NCBI RefSeq assembly: GCF_025024155.1
Contig: NW_026251756.1
Coordinates: forward strand, 124,001 to 188,000
Length of the DNA stretch: 64,000 nucleotides
Direction of reading: 5' to 3'
DNA from: Gamsiella multidivaricata
Taxonomy: Eukaryota > Mortierellomycota > Mortierellomycetes > Mortierellales > Mortierellaceae
Part shown: one piece after another, positions 48,591 through 60,181 of the stretch
How the letters are laid out: each line of letters starts with the position of its first letter
Position numbering within the stretch: the first letter of the stretch is position 1
Made by a program: the position numbers and the translations under genes
The notes under the pieces: model-generated
The model's input: only the letters and a program-made list of their open reading frames with translations
What the model was told of the DNA's origin: nothing
Database searches by the model: none

Positions 48591-48846
48591 AGGCTATCAA
48601 TCACGCCCTGTCCTCTTATTTCCCCTCATCTATCAAGGCCTGCCGAAACAAAAGGCTTGGCGTCTCTTGACAGTATAAAATGCACTCTCGTCTTTTCGTA
48701 TCTCTTCACTCCCTCCCTATCTTGCAACGTATCTTCTTTTCACCAAAGCACGTCTTTGACTTTATTAATCCTTCATCTTCACATTCCCGCTTTCTCCTAC
48801 AGAACCATGCTACAATGCAAAACCCCGACTTTTATCCCTGACCCCG
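48591..48846 (+). repeat. Dispersed repeat, copy A
   Basis: This segment is clearly related to 51806-52086. Shared stretches include GGCTATCAATC, CCCTGTCCTCTT, TTTGACTTTAT and CAGAACCATGCT, and the order of the blocks is the same with diverged spacers. It contains TATAAAATGC and, near its end, ACCATGCTACAATGC. It could be the promoter and start-codon region of a repeated gene; after the ATG the frame closes within about 15 codons. Confidence 0.75.
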
Positions 48847-49330
48847 AATAGTATACGAAAGCCCTTGTCAGGCCCAGCACACCCAGCATGCTTTTTTTTC
48901 TAAGCTACTACTCCCCATCCTAGTGCTACCAGCACCACTATCACCGCCAGTCAGTAAGCACTGGAGACTTTTTCAAGCTCCCGATATCCAGGAACGATGC
49001 CACGGGCCCTCCAGAGTGAAGAGGGGATTATGATAAGATGAGGACAAATATGGAAATATGCATTCGTATTGTATATTACTAACAGTTCAGCTTTGGGTTG
49101 TATAAACGGAAGACAAAAAAAAGCGCATTCAACAATCTGGAAGTGACTTCGCGTTTATTATATCTGCAGATTTCTGTTGTTATGAAAGCACCAACACATT
49201 CCCTCCGAAGGACATTTCAGTCGTGCCTTACACTAAAAATTTGCGCGTTATCAAAAATGAGAGACAAGGATAGTTAGCACTAAGGGCCAAAAGAGGGGTG
49301 GCAAAGCAATGATTGCATTCAGGTAAGGGT
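48847..49330. other. Gap between repeat copy A and UBC4-like gene
   Basis: I see no gene. The part next to the E2 gene will include its 3' UTR (minus strand). Confidence 0.45.
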
Positions 49331-50603
<1,273 letters not shown>

Positions 50604-50962
50604 TGCAGAAGGGAGGGATGATGAACGAGATTTGGGTGTAGCGGGTGGGTGGTGATGAAAGAGAGAAAAGAAAAGAACGAAAAAGACACTCGTGAGCAGA
50701 TATGGAAGAGCAGTTCCGCCATTTGCCCCTTCTTCCTTTTGCCATCGTCATCACAAAATCCACAGGGTTTCACGTACGACCAATCATATATACGTATAAG
50801 ATGTGATCACTTCACAAAAGAATACCCTCCATCGACATATGAAGCAGACCACCTACCCGCTTCCAAAATGCCTCATGCTGGCGCCATGCATCTTCCTTCC
50901 ACCATTCTGCAAAAAAAAAAAAAAAAACTCCACCTAAGGTGGTTTCAGTGGGAAAAAGAAAT
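50604..50962. other. Gap between UBC4-like gene and tRNA-Phe
   Basis: This is the promoter/5' UTR of the E2 gene (minus strand), with a GA-rich stretch around 50640-50690 (CT-rich on the gene strand). An A-rich run lies near 50912. No other gene seen. Confidence 0.5.
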
Positions 50963-50987
50963 TGCGACCTGTGTGGATTGAACACAC

Positions 50988-51028
<41 letters not shown>

Positions 51029-51035
51029 AGGTCGC
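50963..51035 (-). tRNA. tRNA-Phe (GAA)
   Basis: On the minus strand the sequence folds as a standard cloverleaf: acceptor GCGACCT/AGGTCGC, D-arm GCTC/GAGC, anticodon arm TCAGA-CTGAAGA-TCTGA with anticodon GAA, and T-arm GTGTG/CACAC with TTCAATC in the loop. The discriminator base is A. There is no intron. A run of T follows as a Pol III terminator (TTTCTTTTT on the transcribed sense). Confidence 0.97.
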
Positions 51036-51163
51036 TGGTTGTACTTAAAATGGAAAGTAGGAGAATTATTATATTTCCTAATATTTTAAGGTTACACGTG
51101 ATAACGTGAGGTGTTAGAGGTTTATATAATTTAGTCATTTCTCAACGTTTAAATAAGAACAAA

Positions 51164-51237
51164 GTTTGTATGGTGTAGTTGGTTATCACGTCTGTCTAAC
51201 ACACAGACGGTCCTCGGTTCAAGTCCGAGTACAAACA
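51164..51237 (+). tRNA. tRNA-Val (AAC)
   Basis: Acceptor GTTTGTA pairs with TACAAAC. The anticodon arm TCTGT-CTAACAC-ACAGA has anticodon AAC. The T-arm CTCGG/CCGAG carries TTCAAGT. The discriminator is A, and TTTT follows directly. There is no intron. It lies about 130 bp from the tRNA-Phe gene, in divergent orientation. Confidence 0.97.
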
Positions 51238-51805
51238 CTTTTGTATTTTTGTTTCATTTTGCATTCACTTGGGAAGTACATCGACGAATACCGCACGTCT
51301 ACACTTTGCAAAGAAAAGGTGCCAGAAGTTGGATACTGTTCCTGTTGCCATCTAATCTTCCCACGCCAAGGTGTTATGGGCTCGAATCAAGAAGATACAG
51401 GGTCTTCGCCCTACCGACAGCATAAGGGAGAAAACTGACAAAAGAGAAGCGTCGAGCCACTCTAGAAAATGGCAAAGCTGCTTCGATAGCCGACCCTATG
51501 GAGCAATGTCAGCGATGCATTATTGAACAGAAATATTGAAACTACTAGTATTAAAGACGCGCGCCTCCTTCACTTGAACTTCCGTCTTTACTCAGTAAAA
51601 TACACTTTATATACCTTCATTACTTAACACACCCTTTAACCCTTTAACTTTTGTAACATCACGCTCCTAGACTTGAACCTATTGTATATTAACTATGTTT
51701 TTCTTCATTGGACTGATTGGCAGTGGAAAGAGGATGGCTATTCTTAGTCTCTCTCGGCTCAGGAGATAATGTGACGGAGACAGAAGACGCGCCAAAAGTG
51801 ATTGT
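51238..51805. other. Region after tRNA-Val without a supported gene
   Basis: A short plus-strand frame at about 51255-51438 shows a CxxC-like patch (GYCSCCHLIF) but no start context, no partner exon and no recognised family. It may be a fragment of a mobile element. The rest is A/T-rich. Confidence 0.4.
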
Positions 51806-52086
51806 TGGCTATCAATCGCACCCTGTCCTCTTCTTTCCCCGCATTTATCAAGCCTTGCGGAAAAAAAAGGCTTCGCAATCTTGGGTAGTGCATGCATGCG
51901 TTGATGCCTATACAATCCGCGTCTTTTGGCAACTCTCCATCGCTCCGTACCTTGCAATGCATCTTCATGTCACCGAAGCACACCTTTGACTTTATCAATC
52001 TCCTTCTCCCACGCATCCCCAACTTTCCCGGCAGAACCATGCTTCAAATGCAAAATATAGCTTTATAGCTCTTATCCCTGATCTCA
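51806..52086 (+). repeat. Dispersed repeat, copy B
   Basis: This is the second copy of the repeat at 48591-48846, in the same orientation and about 3.2 kb away. Blocks GGCTATCAATC, CCCTGTCCTCTT, TTTGACTTTAT, CAGAACCATGCT and TTATCCCTGA recur in the same order. Divergence and small indels show the duplication is not recent. Confidence 0.75.
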
Positions 52087-52345
52087 GCTATAGGCTGTAC
52101 GACTTTAATTTGTTTAGTTATCCGCAAGGATTCTGTATTCATGTTGTGACAAATCCGCCTTCTCGGCAGACTTCAATATATTCATTTCTTGTTCTTATAT
52201 CGTATATATGAGTACTACAGACCTAAAAACTATTGCAAAGCAGAAACCATAACTACTAATGGGATTCAACCCTATCTCACAAGACAACAAGACAAGAAAG
52301 AAACAAGAGGAAGAGAAAGAGTTGAGTCTCGACAACCCATCGCTT

Positions 52346-55325
52346 TTAGTCCCTCTTGCGTCCGATTCCGAAGCCAAGGACCACCACGGCAGCAGAGACG
52401 ACGACCGTAGTCTTGCAAATACTCCACAGCAAGTTCGGATATGTCTCTGGCAGTAGCTTCTTCTCAGCAGAATCAGCATCAGAACTGCCAACGTTGGTCG
52501 TCTTCGTCTTCTTCTCCATCGCATGATCATTCAACACATCCATCGTCTCATTATCGCTCTCCACCGACTTTTCCTGCTGCTGCTGCTGCACCAACAGGGC
52601 CTCCTTGGTCAACTGCTCCTCCTCTTGCTTCTTGCTCTCCATAGCAATTTCACTAAAGACCGATAGCTTGGTCGTCGAAGCAGACGCCTCCGACCGAGGC
52701 GTCAACAACACAGACAAATCAATGCTCTCAACATCAGAGTCCTGTTCTTCTAACGATGTGTTCTTCTCAGAGACCGTGTTCGGAGTCAGAGGTGGTGATG
52801 GGACCTGGGAATAGGCTGTAGCACTGGTATCGGTCACGACCTCGAGCTGTACAGCTCTGAAGGATTTGTTGCTGTGATGACGAGCCACAGTAGGGCTGTG
52901 ATGCTCTTCAGGATTGGCGGCGGCTTGCAAAACGAATGGCTCAGGCTTGGGCTCGACTGCAGCGCGTGACTGGACCGCAGCGGCATACGACAATGGAATA
53001 GTTGCAGGAGCAGGAGCAGGAGTAGGAGCAGGAGTAGGAGCAGGAGTAGGAGCAGGAGCAGGCTCTGCTGCATCGATGGTTTCATCTGCAGGGACGTGCT
53101 CAGGGACGTGCTCAGGGGCAATGACCGCAGTAAGCGTTGGCTCCTCAGCAGCTGTCAAACCCTCTTCCTCCACAGAATGGGTCACCTCGGTCTCGACTTT
53201 AGCCTCAGACTCGACGTTCTCTGCAGTCTCCTCAATCGATAGTTCCTGGGCAAGCACGCCGACCGGCTGCGCAGTGATCTGTGGCAGTGATTCGTCTACG
53301 CTGGAAGCATTGGCATCGAGGTTCTCTGGTGCACCTATCTCTCGCTCAGAGTTGGTAGCGAGAGCAGCAGGCGCAGATAAGGGGTCGGCAACAATAGCAG
53401 CAGCGACGGCTGGCTCGAGCATGTGCTCATCTGAGTGAACGTCAGTTACAGGGCACAAGTACAGGCACAAGACAGGATTATGGGAAAATAAATAAGGGAT
53501 AAAGTGGATGATTAATATGATTGCCTCTGTTTCGCAGATTGGGGAGATAAGGCTCATTCAAACTGTATTGTCTTGTGTTCATCCCGCCTGTATATGTGCG
53601 CCTTGGATTTTTTCTTTTCTTTCTTGTTTGTTGGTCTTTACCTTGGTCAACAAGAGGTGCTGCATGCTCAGCTGCATGGGGTTGTTGTCGATCGTGTTCT
53701 TGTTGGGGTACAACCACAATGGGCTCGTTTGCATCCTTACCAATAATTTCATGATTGGCAATATTGCCCCCCTTGCCGTCGTCGTCGTCGTCGTCTTGGT
53801 CGTCGTCTGACTCGGATGCGGATGCATCCTGATTGCGCCTCGAGCGACCCTCACCGTCACTCAAGTCATCCGTCTCATCAAAGATCAACACGGCCTCGAA
53901 TGTGTCCCTAGCTTTTGACCCCTTTGGTGTGGTTGGTGTGGTTGTGGTTTTGGTAGTACCTGTAGATGTGGAAATTCTGCCATCCTGATCAGAAGCAGGG
54001 GGTGTGGGTGAAGAGTCAAGGGCGACAGCAGTGACAGCTGTATCCCCATCAGATGTTGTCGCAGGATTAGGGGCTTCTTCGACCAACACTTGAGGGATGG
54101 TTTGACTTGCCGCGGTCTCGACATTCTCTTGCTGACTCTGGATGCTCGAGCTACGGCTGCGGTTGGGGGATGGGGACAGTTGGATCTGTTCGATTAGGTC
54201 GACGACGAGTTCGTGGTTGCAATGCCCCTCGTTATCCCATACTTGGTGTCGGTGGGGATCGCATTTCCACTCGTCATCGATCACAAACTTGAATTGATAG
54301 CGGTACTCCCGCATCAAGGGCAAGATAATGCCATCCTTGCTCTGATGGTGATAAGGGAGGTCGATATGGAGATCTCGGGAGGAGTCTAGTGTAGAGGGTG
54401 TCGATGTGGAGGAGGATCGCGATCGGCCAAAGAACCGGGCAATGCGCTTGCGTTTGGAGAGGTGTGCAGGTTGGGTGGATGCAGGGGAGGAAGGGGTGGA
54501 GGAGGACTGATCGTGTGGATGGTGGTGGTCCAGCAGCTCATGGTGGAGATATCCGTCGTCGTCGAGATAGTCGGAGATGTCTTCGACCTCTTGGACGTCG
54601 AGATGGATTTCGAAGGTGTCTGTACCGGCGATGCGGGTCATGGGCAGCTTCTCCCATGGCCCGTGCCCGGGGACAGACCAGGTACCGGCGATGTATGCGT
54701 TCCCGCTGGGGACGGGGTATGGCCAGACGATGTGGATGTCGTGTTGGGGAACCATGATGATAGTGTGCTGCTGCAGGGCGTGGGCGTGGACGTGGTGTTG
54801 CGAGGAGAGGGAGGAGGAGGAGGTCTGCAGAGTGGAGGACGAGGACGAGGAAGAAGCGGAGGAGTGCTTTCGACGTCTGAAAAAGGATGGCAATCGGCTC
54901 TGTTGTTGTTCCTGTTGCAGCTGCTGATGGCTTGGCCCGACACTGAGGCTGGAGGATAGGGTGCTGCTGGCAGTGCTTCGCTGGCTGGCAATGCTCCGCT
55001 GGCTGGCAATGCTGCTGCTTCGATCGCGCTGTCCTGCGGGCAAAGGCGAAGACAACGCGGCAGATGGCCCAAGGAAGGCTGTCGATGTCATCAGGCTGGC
55101 GCTGACCATCATTCTGCTGATATCCTTGGTGCCGTTCTTGTCGTTCTTGTCCTTGGCCGCAGCCTTACCGCGTCCATCGAGATGGTCATGCGACGAGTGG
55201 GCGGACGAAGATGCGGTAGAGAAGGACGAGGACTTTTTCTTTCCGCCGCTGGTGATGGGGGCGGTCAGATGGTCAGGGAGTGCAGGGAAGCTGGAAGGGA
55301 GAGCTTGGCCACGGATAGCATGCAT
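52346..55325 (-). CDS. Predicted tail-anchored protein with split AMPK-type glycogen-binding (CBM48) domain
   Basis: Two exons (55325-53642 and 53430-52346) join in frame to 922 residues. After a Ser-rich N-terminus comes a CBM48/AMPK1_CBM fold. The first half is about residues 195-235 (VWPYPVPSGNAYIAGTWS, PWEKLPM). The second half is about 325-375 (YRYQFKFVIDDEWKCDPH, HCNHELVVDL). About 90 acidic, His- and Ser-rich residues are inserted between the halves. The second exon encodes a disordered acidic region with a PAPTPAPTPAPTPAPAP repeat. It ends in a single hydrophobic segment (about 893-917, VVVSAAVVVLGFGI) followed by GRKRD and a stop: a predicted tail anchor with the glycogen-binding domain facing the cytosol. 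Relatives in yeast (Crp1/Mdg1) carry an N-terminal CBM but no anchor that I recall. Tethering of glycogen to a membrane is inference. Confidence 0.75.
53000..53064. repeat. Coding Pro-Ala-Pro-Thr repeat
   Basis: The plus strand reads GGAGCA/GGAGTA units in tandem; on the minus strand this encodes alternating PAPTPAP residues within the CBM48 protein. It is a likely length-variable linker. Confidence 0.9.
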
Positions 55326-56870
55326 TGTTGGGAGAGGGATGGTATTCAATGGTATGGATGGTATTCAGTGGTATCGAGGGTGTTCAGTGGTATCAGAGGT
55401 ACTAATTCTTTTTTTTTTTTTTTTTTTTTTGTTGATTCAGAGATATGAATGAAAATATGGAATGTGCTGTGCAAAATGAAACAGGCCCAGTTGGACCAGG
55501 GGATGGTGAAGATGACTATGTACAAATAGGGTGAAGGCAGCCAGGACGAAGCAAGAGGGAGTGAAAAGAGGGAGAGGGAGTGCGAGGTGGAGAGAGGAGG
55601 ATGGGGGTGTTGGAGGGAAGCTTATATATGCATTTGCATTCGTAGAAAAGCATTGGGTGTGCATTGGGTGCACTGGCTGCAACAGCAGCGGCCCAGGTCT
55701 GTTCTGTTCTGTCCACGGATCTCGAGATGGGATGAGGGGACGACTGCAGTACCTAATCCTCAGTCCCCTGCCTTTACAACCTGGAAGGGAGCAGCGGCAG
55801 CAGTATGCAGTAGACTGCTATCCTCACAGCCAAGGAGCCAAAAAGACGCCATCCAGCTGCTTATGCAAGAGTGTGCCGCAACAAGGACTTTGCAGGGGTA
55901 TCCATCTCCAACCGTAGTCGTCTTTCCCCCCCCTCTTCTGCCTATCTATAGCCTGTGCGCACTTACACCCATCCTAATCGCGTCTTCCCGTTGTGCATCT
56001 ATATGGACCACAAACAATTCTCCGCTTACTACTCTTCTACTCTGCCCTCTTTGCGGAACGGATGGATTGGAGAGGGACACTGGAAAAAAAAAGGAACTCT
56101 TGAACATTTTTCACACGATCGATCAATTGAACAGCCATCCACAGTAGACAATTCACACACTCAACGCTGCACCGAAGCAGCAGCATAAAGATAAGCAAAT
56201 GCTTGCGCCCAACTATTATGGCTGTCATTCTGGGCCAGTGAAGAAAAAAAAAGTCCCCTTTCTACAACGCTTCGTCCTCTCTTTTTGCTCCACAAGCTAA
56301 CCGCGGGGTGGGAGACACAATAAAGAAGCGTGTACAGCTGTTTACACGAAAAAGATACAATGGTGTGGAGAAACAAGCAAGCAAAAAGATAGACAGCATG
56401 GATTCGCAATATTCAAATGGCCCCTACAGTCGTGTAGTTCCTCGGAGAAACGGAACGGCTGCGTCCTTTTTTTTATTACGTTAGGGACTACATGCGTCTC
56501 TCGATCTGTCGAGGCCTAAAGGGTTTGCGTTCTCACATGCCGGGCGCTTTGCATGTTGAACAACGGGCCAGTTGTCCACCTCATTTTCATTCGTTTTCAA
56601 AAAAGCACCGACCACTTTTCTGTGTTTGTTTGTTCCCTGGCACTGCAATTCGTCGCTTTTATTTGCAACACAAACGCACAGAAACCCTCCGCAATAATGA
56701 AAGGAAATATCCGCTTGCATTGCAGGAACAAGTTGGAAAAAAAAAAGTCTAAAAAGAAAAAAAAAAAAAAAGGAAAAAGAAAAAGAAAAAATGAGGGCGC
56801 CGCAAGACCATTGGGCTACGCTAGTTTTGCCAGGACACCCCGGGGGGTTGCCTCAGTCTTTCCGCCTCCC
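55326..56870. other. Intergenic region between CBM48 and SIN1 genes
   Basis: About 1.5 kb. It starts with the 5' flank of the CBM48 gene, including a T run of about 21 near 55409-55430 and a TATATATGC motif near 55624. The right end (about 56740-56800) is A-rich and lies in the 3' flank of the SIN1 gene. Short open frames on both strands show no family features. Confidence 0.55.
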
Positions 56871-59703
56871 TCAACTATTTTTGAGTTGCATAATCCGTTG
56901 ACAGATTTCCTCTAGAAAAACAACAAAACCGAACGCGCAGCGAACAGGAAAAAAATTAATTAACAACCAAAACCACACACATGTCAGTTCCCCGTCCACT
57001 TCATTTCGTTCAAGATGCATAAACCAATACTCCAAAAGAACGCCTCATCTTCCATATCCACTTACGTGCTTGCTGTGGATTCTTGGCCTCAAACTCATAT
57101 GTCTTCTTCTCTCGATCGCCACGGATCACTACCAGCTTGAAGCTACTCGGCGCCTTCCTGCTCTGCTTGCAGTCGTGGATTGTACTTTTCAGATACGAAG
57201 CCGTTTTCCCAGAGTCAAACAAAAGCGTTTTGGTTGAAGAAGGCATGATCCGGATGTAGTCTCCATCTATTGCTAGAACCTGCTCATGATGACCCACATA
57301 TCCTCCACGTCGCTTTCGATTCAACGTGTATTCACGATACACCTCAGCCGAGGTAAGGTACGAAACACTTGACCCCGGGATTTCTGCCAGTCCAGGTCGA
57401 CCAAACTTTGAGCGCTTCGCCGTCAAGTTTGACTCTACAAAAAAGTTTAGCGAGTGGTGCAAAAAAAAAGGAACATACAAAAAAGTTTCGCGAGTAGCGC
57501 AAAAAAAAGGAACAAAGTCAGAGTCAGATAGAGACCATTGGGAGATGCGCACGCACAACAGCCATTGTTACATTGTAGTGCGTCTATGGATTTCTTACCG
57601 CTGGTCTTCGGGACAAGAGAGAGTTCTGTCGTATTGGGGATGTCCTCGGCTGCACCATCCAGGGGTAAGACGTGGTGCGTGTCTGCCACCACAAGGGACC
57701 ACTCTGCCGGATCCATCTTGCGCTTCAGACAGATATAATCAATGACCCCGGACACCAACATCTTTGGCAAGATCTCGACCGTCGTCGTATGCTTGACTTC
57801 GTGGTTCGTATGCAAACGCACCCGAACGTAGTGCTGCGTGCTCGCAATGAGAGGTTCCGCTCTGGGTGGCGCAACGATGCCCGTCGTGCTGCTTCCTGCA
57901 CCCATGGCCGATATGGCTCCGCTTGATGTACCTCCGCTTACACCATTGGGCTCTATTGAGGCCGACTCCGACCATTGACCTGCCTGGACTTCTCCCTGGA
58001 GACCCAAGTTAGGCCTTGGAGGATCAGGTGGACCAAGGCCAGTCGAAGACTTTTGTCTCTTGGGCCGCACCACTGTCCTCCCAGACTTTGTATAGAGGAT
58101 CTCGTTGATCTTGGCCTGGGCTGGCGTCGCTTCACAAAGAGCAAATTGATTCATGGCAAACCGCTGATTCATAGAGAACCGTCCAATTTTTAATGTTCTT
58201 TCCACCGCTATAGAATAAAGCATGAAGTATATTTTGAACGTTAGCCTTGACTGATCCCGGCACTTTTTGCACACTCAAAGAACAAAATATAACTAGACCC
58301 GAACTTACCAGGCAAATCATCGTCAATCTCGCCATCATCCTCTACGATGCGCAGGTTCCATTGCACCACCGTCGATAGTTCGTCACTGAGCAACGGCGTC
58401 CGGCCTTCATGGTAGTACTGATAAAGAATGTACCCAATAACGTCCTCGACACTTGCGTCTCGTTTCACAACCACCTGCATCGGGTCCTTTGGTTTGTCAC
58501 TGCCTGGCAGGTAGATCTTCAGCTGCACTGGGTTCGCTTCTCCCATACCTGCAATTCGAAGGAACTCCTCCGCAAATGGGTTGTCCTCCCTCGACTTCTG
58601 TTGCTTGATGAGCAATGCGAGGAGTGACACTGGCGGAGGTTTCAACGGAACAGGTTCGGATATGAAGCCGTTGGTTTGAGGTGTCGCTGACTTTTGAGGC
58701 GGAGGTGTGTTAGGGCGAAGGGGCAATGGCGATCTCAAAGCGCTGACGGCTGAAGCAGAACTCCTGTACATCCGTCCAGCTATTGCAGAGTCCGGTGGCG
58801 ACAAGTCAATGGGCGAGTTGATCGAATCAATCGTAATATCGCCAATTTCAGTTTCACGCTCTGTCAGCTCGGATTCCTGTGCAGTGTTGTCGTTTGCATG
58901 TTCAGAGCTGCGTGCGCCATCATTCTCTTCTATCATCTGTTGCTGTTGTGCTTGGGCATCCTCTGGAATAGTCGCTGACGAGGGTCTGGATGGGGTAGTG
59001 ATGAAGATTCCCGGTGCAAAATTACCGCCAACATGTGCTGGTATCGCCATCTTGGGGAACGTTCTTGGTGGCGATTTTCTGTTGGTGATAAGGTCAAGAT
59101 AATAGTGAAGCGCGTTTAGAACAAGATTCATCAGTAAACATGCACGACCTTCTTTGCTTCCTTTCTACTGAGCATGTCCTTGGAGACTCACACTGGTTCC
59201 TCGTCATCAATATCAATATCATCGTCACTCTCCATGCTGGCGACAGCCATTGGGATAGGAACTCTCATCGCGGGAATGGGTGCAGGCTGGAGAGGGAACG
59301 CAACAGGCGCGCCTCCCTCGATGCCTCCTCTTCCAAGACCGGCAGCTGCCGCGGCGGCAGCAGCCTGAGCGGCAACGATCCGCCGTCGATCGAACTTGAC
59401 TCTGTTGCCAGCAGCAGGTTTGGTGGGCTGGTTCGCGGTCGAGAGACTGTCAGTCGAGTTGAGGGCAGAATCGCTGGCGCTGAGGAGCAGAGGGTTGCTG
59501 CCGAGTATCATGTAGTCATGGTTGATATTGGGCGAGTAGCAATATTGCATCTCTGGAAAGACAGGGCCTGCAGCCTTAATGTACTCATTGGAAAGGAGCT
59601 GGGGCGGGAAGGTGATGACCTTGTCCGAGATACGATCGTCCAACCTCAGATTGCTTAGTCGCAGGCTGTGGACAATATAGGCAGGGTCGCTCAACAGGGA
59701 CAT
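56871..59703 (-). CDS. SIN1: TORC2 subunit Sin1/Avo1
   Basis: Sin1 recruits AGC kinases (Akt, SGK/Ypk) to TORC2 at the plasma membrane. Start MSLLSDPAYIVHSLRLSNLR is at 59703. A disordered region with a poly-Ala run and an acidic patch (DDDIDIDDEEP) follows. The CRIM domain runs from SLLALLIKQQKSREDNPF through VQLKIYLPGSDKP to YILYQYYHEGRTP and WNLRIVEDDGEIDDDLP, then GRFSMNQRFAMNQFALC. A Ras-binding-like segment has YVRVRLHTNHEVKHTTTVE and ICLKRKMDPAEWSLV. The C-terminal PH domain has EYTLNRKRRGGYVGHHEQV and FKLVVIRGDREKKTYEF. The last exon is only 41 nt (56871-56911) and supplies QEICQRIMQLKNS. Five exons give roughly 770 residues. It is divergent from the PPR gene with about 480 bp between starts. 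Confidence 0.92.
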
Positions 59704-60181
59704 TAGTGGGGACTTGATACACTTGTTCCTGTTGATGCTTGGTTGCAGGGGGGATGTATATGTACAGATGAGAAGAAAGGGGATCAAGAGCAGGAGAAAA
59801 GGAGCGAGGATGTGGATGTGGATGTGGATGTGTATGTATATGTACAGGTCGAGGTGGGTCGCGCTTGTTTATTTGAGTGGAGAGAAGGAAGGAAGGTGAG
59901 TGGCGGCCGAAGGAGCGGGGTAAAGGGGTGAAAGGCATTCGGGCTAGAAACGGTTGGTTGGTTGGGTGCATGGGTGCAACTATCGGCTTTGGTAGGGTTA
60001 TGCCTTTGTAATATAATAATGCGTGACCGTTGTTTACAGAGAGGATGGATGGATATGGTCGTTCTTTTTTTTTTTTGCCACCGATTTTTCCTCATAAACA
60101 TCATAAACATACCCTCTCGAAAGGACAGATATAGGGACAAGAGCAAGGACAAGGACAAGGACAAGAACGAGAGGCCAAATC
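59704..60181. promoter_or_regulatory. Shared divergent promoter of SIN1 and PPR genes
   Basis: The 478 bp between the two start codons contain GATGTG tandem units (about 59808-59832) and AAGGAC tandem units (about 60144-60165) in the two presumed 5' UTRs, and a T-rich run near 60065. No other gene is present, so both promoters must lie here. Confidence 0.6.

Noticed and set aside
51255..51438. Small Cys-containing frame after tRNA-Val, perhaps a zinc protein
   Set aside because: Too few ordered Cys/His residues and no partner exon; a mobile-element fragment is possible but unsupported.
52834..53121. Poly-Leu frame on the minus strand
   Set aside because: Out-of-frame reading of the Pro-Ala-Pro-Thr coding repeat of the CBM48 protein.
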